DNA of 11,289 nucleotides, taken from the NCBI GenBank assembly GCA_913051905.1, contig CAJXBY010000076.1, positions 1 through 11,289 of the forward strand, written 5' to 3'. The position numbers were made by a program, and so were the translations under genes. Source of the DNA: an uncultured Gammaproteobacteria bacterium. GTDB lineage: Bacteria; Pseudomonadota; Gammaproteobacteria; Arenicellales; UBA868. The notes below the pieces were generated by a model. The model did not search any database. It was given only the letters and a program-made list of their open reading frames with translations, and had not been told where the DNA came from. Below, in pieces: positions 1 through 6,886 of this stretch (positions are counted from its first letter, which is position 1; each line of letters begins with the position of its first letter).

Positions 1-1
1 G

Positions 2-703
2 ACCGGATTTGGTTTCGCAATGATCTCGGTGCCGGTGCTGCTGATTGTTCTGAACTCCAGTGCCGCGATCCAGGTCGGGATGATCCTGAGTCTCTTGATC
101 GCGCTGCTGCTGATGCCGTCATTGTGGAAACACGTGGACAAGCGGCTGCTTAGGCTGTTTGTGGTCGGATCGTGTCTTGGGATTCCGGTCGGGGTTTTTC
201 TGTATGTCGCCGTCAATCTGGGTGTTCTGAAACTTCTGGCCGGGTTGGTGGTGATGCTGTCAATACTGACGGCCCTGGGGTGGGTCGGTCGGCCCGCACA
301 GAAGGATCCGGGGACAGTCAACTTTGCAGCTGATCTCGGGGTGGGGGTCGCTTCTGGAATTATGAACGCGAGTCTGGCGATACCCGGTGTCGTGCCGTTG
401 GTCCGCATGATCCATCTGTCAGCTGTGCGCGAGGCTGTCCGGGCAACCATACTCGCCCTGTTCGTGTTTTCCTACCCGCTGGCCATCGCGCTGCAGGCGG
501 TACTTGCCGGTCTCACACCGGGCACATTGAAGATCACGTCTACTCTGATACCCGCAACGCTGGCGGGATTGATAGCTGGCCGGGTACTGGTTTCCAGGAT
601 CACGCAGAAGTCCTTTATCCGGATCATCCTGGTGCTCCTCGTTTCGAGCATGATCGGCCTGTTTATTGATGCGGGCTGGACGCTGCTGGGCGCTCGATCG
701 TGA
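2..703 (+). CDS. TauE/SafE family permease (putative sulfite/organosulfur exporter), 5' truncated
   Basis: Integral membrane protein of the TauE/SafE (formerly DUF81) family, whose studied members export sulfite, sulfoacetate or related anions across the inner membrane; the substrate here is unknown. The reading frame is open to the left edge, giving 233 visible residues. The first residues (TGFGFAMISVPVL) match the glycine-rich first helix of the family, so the ATG at base 20 is internal and the true start lies before the window. The second half repeats the pattern in a GVASGIMNASLAIPG-type segment, as expected of the family's internal duplication. About seven hydrophobic helices are visible, with a short soluble loop near WVGRPAQKDPG. 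Its stop overlaps the GTG start of the next gene by 4 bases (GTGA), so the two are probably co-translated. Family is well supported; substrate is not. Confidence 0.88.
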   Translation, partial: TGFGFAMISVPVLLIVLNSSAAIQVGMILSLLIALLLMPSLWKHVDKRLLRLFVVGSCLGIPVGVFLYVAVNLGVLKLLAGLVVMLSILTALGWVGRPAQKDPGTVNFAADLGVGVASGIMNASLAIPGVVPLVRMIHLSAVREAVRATILALFVFSYPLAIALQAVLAGLTPGTLKITSTLIPATLAGLIAGRVLVSRITQKSFIRIILVLLVSSMIGLFIDAGWTLLGARS

Positions 704-1563
704 GCCAGGTGTCGCTGGATACCCTGGTCGGTCTTCCAGAAGGCCTCAGCACGTTCATCACCCGAGATGACGGAACCCGGTTGCGTTGTATGGCAGACGG
801 TGAGGGACCTACGCTGATTCTTGCGCACGGAATTTTTGGTGACCTCAGGGTCTTTAATCTGCTGCGCGGGCGTCTGATCGGTAGAGGTTGGCGGGTCATT
901 CTGTTTGACCAGCGGGGTCACGGGGCATCCACCATCGGTGCCGATGGTCTGGGTGCCAGGCAGATGGCCGCTGACTGTAAGGCCGTGCTGGAGCACTTCG
1001 ATGTGCAAGATGCGGTTCTGCTCGGCCATTCCATGGGTGCTTTTCTGTCCATTTGTTTGGCTGAATATTTTCCCGACGTGGTCCAGGAGCGTCTGCGCGG
1101 CATGCTGCTTATCGCGGGACACGCCGGTAATGTAGCCAGGGGAAGCATTCAGAACCGATTGCAGATCCCGCTGGTGAAAGCCGGCCTGTTGCCGGTCATT
1201 CTGTCATCCGGCTGGCTGGGCCGAGCGTTCGCGCGCTCGCTCTTCGGCCGGGTTGCCGGGAGAGAGTTGGTCGAGGCGACGAGGCGCATCCTGTCGAGCC
1301 AGCCGCTTGAAGTGATGACCCCGCTGGTTGATTTCCAGGTCCGAGAGGATCATTACCCGGCACTGGCCGGTATCGCGGTCCGGACGGTGGTTCTGTGCGG
1401 TGAGCGGGACAGGACCTGCCCCCGATGGCATTCGGAACGCCTGGGTGCGGAGATCCCTTCAGCGCGAAACCACTGGTTGCCGGATATCGGGCACATGGTG
1501 GTTTATGAGGCTCCGGAGGCGATCGAAGATGCGCTCCTGCAGCTACTCGAGAACCGGCAGTGA
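700..1563 (+). CDS. Alpha/beta hydrolase fold protein
   Basis: Soluble 287-residue alpha/beta hydrolase; no signal peptide, so probably cytoplasmic. The oxyanion-hole motif AHG is at residues 42-44, the QRGHG turn at 71-75 and the nucleophile elbow GHSMG at 109-113 with Ser111. The acid is probably Asp237 in GERD and the base His265 in IGHM, so the catalytic triad is complete. A helical cap lies about at residues 140-220. The family includes esterases, C-C hydrolases, lactonases and haloperoxidase-like enzymes, and nothing in the sequence fixes the substrate. The start is GTG, overlapping the TauE/SafE stop, with no convincing Shine-Dalgarno; translational coupling is the likely way it is expressed. 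A GTG three codons further in is an alternative start. The following 154 bases contain no gene. Confidence 0.9.
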   Translation: MSQVSLDTLVGLPEGLSTFITRDDGTRLRCMADGEGPTLILAHGIFGDLRVFNLLRGRLIGRGWRVILFDQRGHGASTIGADGLGARQMAADCKAVLEHFDVQDAVLLGHSMGAFLSICLAEYFPDVVQERLRGMLLIAGHAGNVARGSIQNRLQIPLVKAGLLPVILSSGWLGRAFARSLFGRVAGRELVEATRRILSSQPLEVMTPLVDFQVREDHYPALAGIAVRTVVLCGERDRTCPRWHSERLGAEIPSARNHWLPDIGHMVVYEAPEAIEDALLQLLENRQ

Positions 1564-1717
1564 CAAAAACGGGACCATTTTGAACGCGAGTGCCCGGTTT
1601 ATTGCAGAATTTCTGTCGGCTCCTCCTTTTTGCTATGCTGTTCGACTGGTAAAAAACGTCCGTCGTGCTGTCCGCCTTTGAGCCGGCACCAGCACCTGGA
1701 ATGAGAGGTAGAACGCC

Positions 1718-3442
1718 ATGAACTTGCCTGCGAAAACCAAGCTACAGGACACGCCCACCCATCGCCGGATGCCGGCCTACGAGGCACTCGCCCAGGACAT
1801 CAAGAACCTCGGTGTAGAGGTGGTGTTTGGCCTCATGAGTGACGATACCGCCCTGTTTGTCACGGCACTTGATATGGTCGGGATTTCTTTTCACGGGGCC
1901 CGGCATGAGAACACCGCGATCACCATGGCGGAGGGCTATGCCGCAGCGTCGGGGTCCCTAGGCATTGCGGTTGTGGGTCGTGGACCCGCGACTGCTAACG
2001 GTCTGCACGGCGCAGTGTACGCAAGCCGGACCGGCTCGCAGGTGCTGATCATTTATGGCGATGCCGGAGTACCGGGGAGTGAATTGAACACGCTGGGTCC
2101 GGACTACAAAGCGTTTAATTCACGGGGTGTGTTGAGTGCTGCTGGTTTACAGGTTTTCTGGGCCGCCAGTGCACACAGTGCGCGAACGACGCTGCTGGAC
2201 GCTGTCAATGCCGCACGCTTGGGCCATGCGGTGGCGCTGCTCCTTCCAACCAGTGTCCAGCTCACGGAAATCGAGGTGGATGAACAGAACCCTCTGGATG
2301 GGTCTGCACCCGCGCCGCGTCAGCTCGAAGCGGCCAGGCCCCATGCGGTCAAGGCCGCAGTCGAACTGCTCAAAGACTACCGAAAACCCCTCATCATCGC
2401 GGGGATAGGCGCCTATCGTGCGGGAGCACGGGATGCTTTGGAGCAGCTCGCAGAGCAGCTTGGCGCACTGTTGCTGACTACTGCCCGCGGCAAGGAGATG
2501 TTCCGGGGCCACCCGTATAACCTCGGTATCATCGGTTCGTTCACTCACGGGACCGCACGCCGTTACATCGATCAGGCAGATTGTGTGCTGGTTTTCGGCG
2601 CCAGCCTCAATTTCTGGACAACCAGCTTCGGCTCGTCCATTCCCGATGTGCCCCTGATTCAGGTCGATGCAAGCCGGACCCACATCGGCAAATTTTACGA
2701 CGCTGATGTGGCGCTGGTTGGTGACGCGCGCCTGGTCGCAGAACAGCTGTCTGCGGCCCTGCCGGCGCGTACCGGGGACGACAAGCCTTTTCATACGTTG
2801 CAGACTAGTGAAAGTATTGCCGGCCACGACATGGGGAGTGACTTCGCCGCCGCACACACAGCCCGTACTGTAGATCCGCGCTCACTGGGAATCGTCCTTG
2901 ATGAACTGCTCCCGGAAAACCGGAACCTCGTTTACGACGCCGGAAATTTCCTCGGCATCGTGCCGTACATCTCGGTGCCAGGCCCCGATCATTTCAAGTT
3001 CACCAATAATTTTGCCTCCATCGGCCTCGGCTTCGGCGCCGCGCTTGGTTTTGCCAGAGCAAGGCGTGATGCCGCCACGGTCCTGCTGGTGGGTGACGGT
3101 GGATTCATGATGACCATCGGCGAGCTGGAAACCGTGGTCCGGGAAGACCTGCCGCTTATCATCGTGGTGATCAATGACTGTGCATACGGTGCCGAACTGC
3201 ACTTTTTGAAGATACACCAACGGCCCGTCGAAACGTCGCTCTTCCCGGACATCGACTTCGCTCCGATTGCCGAAGGCTTTGCCTTTGAGGCAGCGACCAT
3301 CAGGTCACTCGACGACCTAAAGCAGATGGCGCCGATGCTGAAGAACCCGGAGGGTCCGATCCTGCTGGACTGCAAGGTCAATGCCGACGTTGCAGGGGCA
3401 TTCATGAGTGAGCTGGCTGCTTTTGAAAGCGGTGAAGACTAG
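1718..3442 (+). CDS. Thiamine-diphosphate-dependent enzyme, acetolactate synthase-like family
   Basis: 574-residue enzyme with the three-domain layout of the acetolactate synthase/pyruvate oxidase/benzoylformate decarboxylase family. The N-terminal pyrimidine-binding domain (about 18-185) has the catalytic cofactor-activating Glu64 in RHEN. A middle domain (about 200-350) follows. The C-terminal diphosphate-binding domain (about 385-560) has the GDG motif at 459-461 and ND at 486-487, the spacing expected for Mg-ThDP binding. It departs from true acetolactate synthases: the usual GPG-T-N loop reads GRGPATAN (87-94), and the Gln expected after the following strand is Asp115 (IIYGD). I therefore do not call it ilvB; a decarboxylase or carboligase acting on a 2-oxo acid or aldehyde is likely, substrate unknown. 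GAGAGG at 1703-1708 is a good ribosome site 9 bases before the ATG. It is apparently a single-gene transcription unit. Confidence 0.9.
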   Translation: MNLPAKTKLQDTPTHRRMPAYEALAQDIKNLGVEVVFGLMSDDTALFVTALDMVGISFHGARHENTAITMAEGYAAASGSLGIAVVGRGPATANGLHGAVYASRTGSQVLIIYGDAGVPGSELNTLGPDYKAFNSRGVLSAAGLQVFWAASAHSARTTLLDAVNAARLGHAVALLLPTSVQLTEIEVDEQNPLDGSAPAPRQLEAARPHAVKAAVELLKDYRKPLIIAGIGAYRAGARDALEQLAEQLGALLLTTARGKEMFRGHPYNLGIIGSFTHGTARRYIDQADCVLVFGASLNFWTTSFGSSIPDVPLIQVDASRTHIGKFYDADVALVGDARLVAEQLSAALPARTGDDKPFHTLQTSESIAGHDMGSDFAAAHTARTVDPRSLGIVLDELLPENRNLVYDAGNFLGIVPYISVPGPDHFKFTNNFASIGLGFGAALGFARARRDAATVLLVGDGGFMMTIGELETVVREDLPLIIVVINDCAYGAELHFLKIHQRPVETSLFPDIDFAPIAEGFAFEAATIRSLDDLKQMAPMLKNPEGPILLDCKVNADVAGAFMSELAAFESGED

Positions 3443-3507
3443 GTCCTCGAGAGTGGGGCCGACGTGAGCATCCGCGGCTGACCCGGCCCTGTTGGGTACT
3501 AACCTCG

Positions 3508-3536
3508 TTGACTGGTCTCGCACGTGGCCATAAACC
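3508..3536 (+). promoter_or_regulatory. Weak sigma70-like promoter candidate for the rhomboid gene
   Basis: TTGACT at 3508-3513 matches the -35 consensus at five of six bases. Exactly 17 bases downstream is TAAACC (3531-3536), a poor -10 matching at three. It lies in the 109-base gap before the rhomboid gene and would leave a leader of about 10 bases. The weak -10 makes this tentative; read-through from the upstream gene is an alternative. Confidence 0.3.
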
Positions 3537-3554
3537 AGAATCCGGGCTAAGGTG

Positions 3555-4220
3555 ATGCGCATCCCTATCCCGGATCCCGCTTTCAGTCACTCCGAGCGGG
3601 CCCGCGCAAATTTCCGTCTGGCGCTTAGGGTCTCTCTCGGTTTTGTTGCCCTGTTATGGATTATCAGCCTGCTGAATTGGGGGCTGGCACTGGACCTGAC
3701 CCGTTTTGGCGTCCGTCCGCACCTGCCGTCGGGTCTGCCGGGTCTGTTTTTTGCACCGCTGCTGCACGGTGACTTCACGCACCTGCTGTCGAACTCCGTT
3801 CCGTTGGTGGTTCTGGGAACCGGTATGCTGTATCTGTACCCCAATTCCGCACTCAAGGTCATTCCGGCGGTTTACCTGGTTCCAGGTCTGGCCGTCTGGC
3901 AGTTCGGTCGGCCTGCCCTTCATTTCGGTGCCAGTGGACTGGTCTATGGACTGGCCACCTATATCCTGGTTGCCGGTCTGATTCGACGGGACAGTCGGGC
4001 GATCAGCGCCGCGATGCTGGTGTTTTTCCTGTACGGCACACTGGTCTGGGGCGTGCTGCCCGGCGCGGCCGGCGTGTCCTGGGAGACCCACCTGTTTGCC
4101 GGACTGGTGGGTCTGGTGTTGGCCATTGTTTTCAGGCGCCTCGATGTGCCGCCGAGAAAACGTTACGCTTGGGAAGAGGAAGACGCCGACGAAAGTGCCG
4201 GTCCCCTCGATCAGGATTAG
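3555..4220 (+). CDS. Rhomboid family intramembrane serine protease
   Basis: 221-residue polytopic inner-membrane protein with the rhomboid signature. Helix 2 carries His71, His76 and Asn80 in the HGDFTHLLSN segment (oxyanion side). The nucleophile is Ser127 in GASG and the catalytic base His179 in SWETHLFAG, so the Ser-His dyad of this family is intact. Roughly six hydrophobic helices are visible and no extra N-terminal domain, which is the compact bacterial form. The C-terminal tail is strongly acidic (EEEDADES). Rhomboids cleave transmembrane segments of substrate proteins within the bilayer; the substrate here cannot be predicted. The start is ambiguous: GTG at 3552 is immediately followed by ATG at 3555, and the only Shine-Dalgarno-like bases (AAGG at 3549-3552) are unusually close to both. 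The next gene converges on it after 87 bases in which I see nothing else. Confidence 0.92.
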   Translation: MRIPIPDPAFSHSERARANFRLALRVSLGFVALLWIISLLNWGLALDLTRFGVRPHLPSGLPGLFFAPLLHGDFTHLLSNSVPLVVLGTGMLYLYPNSALKVIPAVYLVPGLAVWQFGRPALHFGASGLVYGLATYILVAGLIRRDSRAISAAMLVFFLYGTLVWGVLPGAAGVSWETHLFAGLVGLVLAIVFRRLDVPPRKRYAWEEEDADESAGPLDQD

Positions 4221-4307
4221 ATGGCAATTTCCGACTGTCGGGCGCTGCTGGCTGCAGGTGAATCCGCCTGGCGCAAAAAAGTGTTGGGAGGTGTACCCGG
4301 CTCCGAT

Positions 4308-5129
4308 TCACTGCCGGTTCTGCGGAATCCGGGCCAGGTAGTCCAGCACCTGTGCCTCAAGGCCGAACGAAGCCACGTCGTTGTGGCCGGCCTGGGGTAC
4401 AAACCAGGCCGTTTTGGGTTCGGGTAGGGCATTGAACACCCGTTTCCCGAATGAGACATCAATGATGCGGTCCGATTCACCGTGGATCACCAGGACAGGT
4501 GATCTGATACTGGCGAGATAAGGCCGGGTTTCGTATCGGTCCCGGACCAGCCAGTGTGCCGGCAGGAACCAGTAATGTCGCTGGGCAACGTCTGCGATTG
4601 AGGTGTAGGGGGCTTCCAGGATCAGTGCGGCGGGCCGGTGTTCAGCCGCCAGTCGAACGGCGATCCCGCTCCCCAGCGACTCCCCGTACAGGATCACGCG
4701 CTCGTGGGGGATTCCCTGTGCGGCCAGGAAAGCGAGCCCGGAACGGCCGTCCTGGTGCAGGCCGGCTTCGGTGGGTTTGCCCGGATTGCCGCCGTAACCC
4801 CGGTATTCCAGCAGCAGGAATCCGTATCCGGCTGCAATTATCTGGCGAAACTTGTCCACCCGGTGTCCAATGTGGCCCGCGTTGCCGTGCAGCAGCAGAA
4901 CCGTCAGTCGGTCTCGGTCTGCTGACGGCCGAACAAACCAGGATTTCAGCACCAGACCGTCGTCGGTCTGCAAATCAATCTCGCGAAGGCCGGTTTCTCC
5001 GTATGCAGACAGTTGAGGTTTTTCGCGGGAAGGCAGATAGAGCAGGGAGCGTTGTGTGACGAATAACAGCAGGACCAGCGCTACGTACAGCGCGATGCCG
5101 GACAGCAGAGCGAAGAGCACGGTTTTCAA
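4308..5129 (-). CDS. Membrane-anchored alpha/beta hydrolase (BEM46/ABHD13-like)
   Basis: 273-residue hydrolase with one N-terminal hydrophobic segment (about residues 4-25), likely an uncleaved membrane anchor. The fold motifs are clear: oxyanion-hole HGNAG at 81-85, YRGYGGNPG at 109-117, nucleophile Ser151 in GESLGSG, acid Asp220 in HGESD and His249 in AGHND. RGYG-S/N-x-G plus GESLG is typical of the BEM46/ABHD13-like serine hydrolases, which are thought to act as esterases or thioesterases; physiological substrates are mostly unknown. The reading frame begins with TTG at 5129, 7 bases after the stop of the GFA-family gene, without a clear ribosome site, so translational coupling is likely. 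GTG at codon 4 is an alternative start. It is the last gene of the minus-strand group. Confidence 0.88.
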   Translation of the reverse strand: MKTVLFALLSGIALYVALVLLLFVTQRSLLYLPSREKPQLSAYGETGLREIDLQTDDGLVLKSWFVRPSADRDRLTVLLLHGNAGHIGHRVDKFRQIIAAGYGFLLLEYRGYGGNPGKPTEAGLHQDGRSGLAFLAAQGIPHERVILYGESLGSGIAVRLAAEHRPAALILEAPYTSIADVAQRHYWFLPAHWLVRDRYETRPYLASIRSPVLVIHGESDRIIDVSFGKRVFNALPEPKTAWFVPQAGHNDVASFGLEAQVLDYLARIPQNRQ

Positions 5130-5136
5130 ATCGAAG

Positions 5137-5616
5137 TCACATTGTCGTTACGCGCTCGTGCCACTCGGCGATCGACTCCTCGGGATACTCATCAAAGCAA
5201 AGGTCCTTCTCTGTTGCAAGCGTGTGTACCCAGTTTGCCTTTGAGCCCAGCATGATATGGGTGTGGCAGGGTGCGGCGGGGAGTTCTGTGTCGACGGAGC
5301 TTGCGACAGGATGGATCAGCTCAGGCCAGGTCCTGTGCCAGGCCCACAGGTGGCTGCCGCAATGCCCGCAGAACAGCCGGTGATGCACGCTTTTGTGCTG
5401 TTTTCCGTCCCGCGTCACCATTGCCTGGTAAGTCTGCAGGTGTTGCTTGCCTTCGACCTGCAACGTATCGGCATCAGCTGAGAGGTTTATGCTGTAGCCT
5501 TCACCGCCACTGGTCTTTCGGCAAATGGTGCAGTAACACTTCTGGTAGGGATACGGTCCATCAGATTCGACGGAATACTTCACGGCCTGGCAATGGCAGC
5601 TTCCAGCGATCTTCAT
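5137..5616 (-). CDS. GFA/CENP-V family zinc protein
   Basis: 159-residue protein of the glutathione-dependent formaldehyde-activating enzyme (GFA)/CENP-V fold. The zinc-binding cysteines are present in family order: C-x-C in SCHC near the N-terminus (Cys7, Cys9), then CYCTIC (Cys27, Cys29, Cys32), then CGHC (Cys83, Cys86). Family members bind zinc and a few were linked to glutathione-formaldehyde adduct formation, although that activity is disputed and many members have no known role. I chose the ATG at 5616 because AGGTGA (5622-5627, minus strand) sits 5 bases upstream; a GTG three codons earlier (5625) is in frame but would overlap that site. It lies 99 bases downstream of the enolase-superfamily gene and 7 bases before the membrane-anchored hydrolase, with which it is almost certainly co-transcribed. 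Confidence 0.88.
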   Translation of the reverse strand: MKIAGSCHCQAVKYSVESDGPYPYQKCYCTICRKTSGGEGYSINLSADADTLQVEGKQHLQTYQAMVTRDGKQHKSVHHRLFCGHCGSHLWAWHRTWPELIHPVASSVDTELPAAPCHTHIMLGSKANWVHTLATEKDLCFDEYPEESIAEWHERVTTM

Positions 5617-5633
5617 CTTGCTCACCTATTGTG

Positions 5634-5680
5634 TTGATCAAACTGGGCGACTTTCGGGTGTTCCTGTTGCGCTAGTTTGA
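5634..5680. repeat. Inverted repeat upstream of the GFA-family gene
   Basis: TCAAACT (5638-5644) and AGTTTGA (5674-5680) are exact inverted copies separated by 29 bases, and the left arm is part of the perfect 8-base palindrome TTGATCAA (5634-5641). The pair sits just before the GFA-family start, so it could be an operator. Arms of 7 bases can arise by chance, and no promoter was clear here. Confidence 0.25.
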
Positions 5681-5715
5681 CGAATAGAACTTATCAGCCT
5701 GCCGAGGATTCTCCC

Positions 5716-6837
5716 TCAGAGAATTTTGAACGTGCAGTCGTCGATCAGGTTCCAGTCGAGGTCGATACCGAGACCGGGGTTGCTGGGCAGGGCCGCGATT
5801 CCGTCGCTAATCGGCAGTGGCTCGACAAGCCCGAATGCAAAGGTCTCAAGCGGTGTCAGCAGCTCGAAATAGCTGCAGTTGGAGACCGCTGCCGCGCAGT
5901 GCAGATTGACGAGCTCCAGGGGGTGCAGGATCGCGGTGTGGATCTCACAGTTCACGCCGAAGGCCTCTGCCAGGGTCGCAGTTTTGAGTACTCCCGTGAT
6001 GCCCCCCGTCCAGGACACGTCGGCTCGGACCCGGTCGACGGTTCGGGTCGAGATGTACTCGGCCACGCTGTATGGGTGTTTGGCGATGACCTCGGTGCCG
6101 ACGATGGGAATGTCGAGCACCCGGGTCAGTTCCCTCAGCGAATGAACGTTTTCATCGAACAGGGGCTCTTCCAGCCAAAGGTAGTCCATGCGTTCCAGCT
6201 CGCGGCCGAACCGGATCGCGTCTTCGAGGTTGAAGCAGCCCACAGGGTCCGACATCAGGGTGAAATCGGGCCCCACGGCATCGCGCACCCCGCGATGGAT
6301 CGCAATATCTTCCGTCAGGTCCTGTCCGCGGGGATGGACCTTGTACGCCTTGAAGCCCTGGTCTTTCACGGACACCGCTTCGTCGGCGTAGGCCTGGACT
6401 GTTGGCAATACCAGCGAACTGCAGTAGGTGGGCACTGTCTCCCGGCAGGCCCCGATGAATTTATACAGCGGCTGGCCGGCATCCTGGGCGGCGAGCAGCC
6501 ACAATGCGATGTCGAACGGACCGTAGCTGTAGATCGGAAGGAGATTCCACCAGCGATCCTCGGTCCGGAACGCCTGCCAGATCGCTTCCCGGTCCCGGTA
6601 ATCCCGACCGGTCAGAAAAGGGCGCATGGCCGCGATCGCCAGTTCTCCGGAACCGCGAGCCGAACGGCCGGCGAAGCCAAAGGACGATGCTTGGGTGCCA
6701 TCCCGGGTGGTCAGGGTAACAACCAGGAATTCGAGCCCGGCCTGTTCGGCGCTCTCGCGAAGGGATTCTGCTGACAGTTGTACAGTCTTCTGCCTACAGC
6801 AGCGTACTTCGATCTCGGCGATCTGCATGCCTGTCAT
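5716..6837 (-). CDS. Enolase-superfamily enzyme, mandelate racemase/muconate lactonizing type
   Basis: 373-residue enzyme with an N-terminal capping domain (about 1-130) and a modified TIM barrel (about 131-345). The three Mg ligands are visible: Asp197 (SDPVG), Glu223 (WLEEP) and Glu249 (GTEV). On the opposite face Asp273 (ADVSWTGG) and His300 (EIHTA) fit the Asp-His dyad of the mandelate racemase subgroup. At the end of the second strand, where that subgroup has Lys-x-Lys, this protein reads KVH (Lys166, His168), so one general base may be histidine. Such enzymes abstract the proton next to a carboxylate, giving racemases or acid-sugar dehydratases; a dehydratase is my best guess, substrate unknown. 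Start is ATG at 6837 with no strong ribosome site; an ATG three codons in is possible. It follows the dioxygenase gene by 49 bases and is probably in its operon. Confidence 0.9.
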   Translation of the reverse strand: MTGMQIAEIEVRCCRQKTVQLSAESLRESAEQAGLEFLVVTLTTRDGTQASSFGFAGRSARGSGELAIAAMRPFLTGRDYRDREAIWQAFRTEDRWWNLLPIYSYGPFDIALWLLAAQDAGQPLYKFIGACRETVPTYCSSLVLPTVQAYADEAVSVKDQGFKAYKVHPRGQDLTEDIAIHRGVRDAVGPDFTLMSDPVGCFNLEDAIRFGRELERMDYLWLEEPLFDENVHSLRELTRVLDIPIVGTEVIAKHPYSVAEYISTRTVDRVRADVSWTGGITGVLKTATLAEAFGVNCEIHTAILHPLELVNLHCAAAVSNCSYFELLTPLETFAFGLVEPLPISDGIAALPSNPGLGIDLDWNLIDDCTFKIL

Positions 6838-6886
6838 TATTTTGGCTAACTGGCCGGGTCCGGTAGTCGGGGATAACGCCTAGGGC

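Noticed and set aside
472..1122. A 216-codon minus-strand open frame across the permease/hydrolase junction
   Set aside because: It overlaps two well-supported genes, and its composition is low in hydrophobic patterning with no domain signature.
1550..1563. The 14 bases AGAACCGGCAGTGA end both alpha/beta hydrolase genes (here and at 4308-4321 on the minus strand), giving the same Asn-Arg-Gln-stop
   Set aside because: The hydrolases are otherwise very different in sequence and subfamily. One shared 14-mer is roughly what chance allows in 11 kb counting both strands, so I treat it as coincidence.
2147..2857. A 236-codon minus-strand open frame inside the ThDP enzyme gene
   Set aside because: Antisense shadow of a clear enzyme gene; no family resemblance.
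1718..3442. Reading the ThDP enzyme as sulfoacetaldehyde acetyltransferase because a TauE/SafE gene is nearby
   Set aside because: The N-terminal and loop motifs do not match Xsc as I know it, there is a 154-base gap, and no phosphotransacetylase is adjacent.
4221..4427. A 68-codon plus-strand frame starting directly after the rhomboid stop
   Set aside because: Most of it is antisense to the hydrolase gene, it has no ribosome site and no motif.
5708..5724. ATTCTC and GAGAAT pairing around the end of the enolase-superfamily gene as a terminator
   Set aside because: Only 6 AT-rich pairs, overlapping the stop codon, with no T-run downstream on the minus strand.
5677..6774. A 365-codon open frame on the plus strand opposite the enolase-superfamily gene
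   Set aside because: Its translation has no recognisable motif and it lies wholly antisense to a gene with intact catalytic residues; long shadow frames are common in GC-rich DNA.
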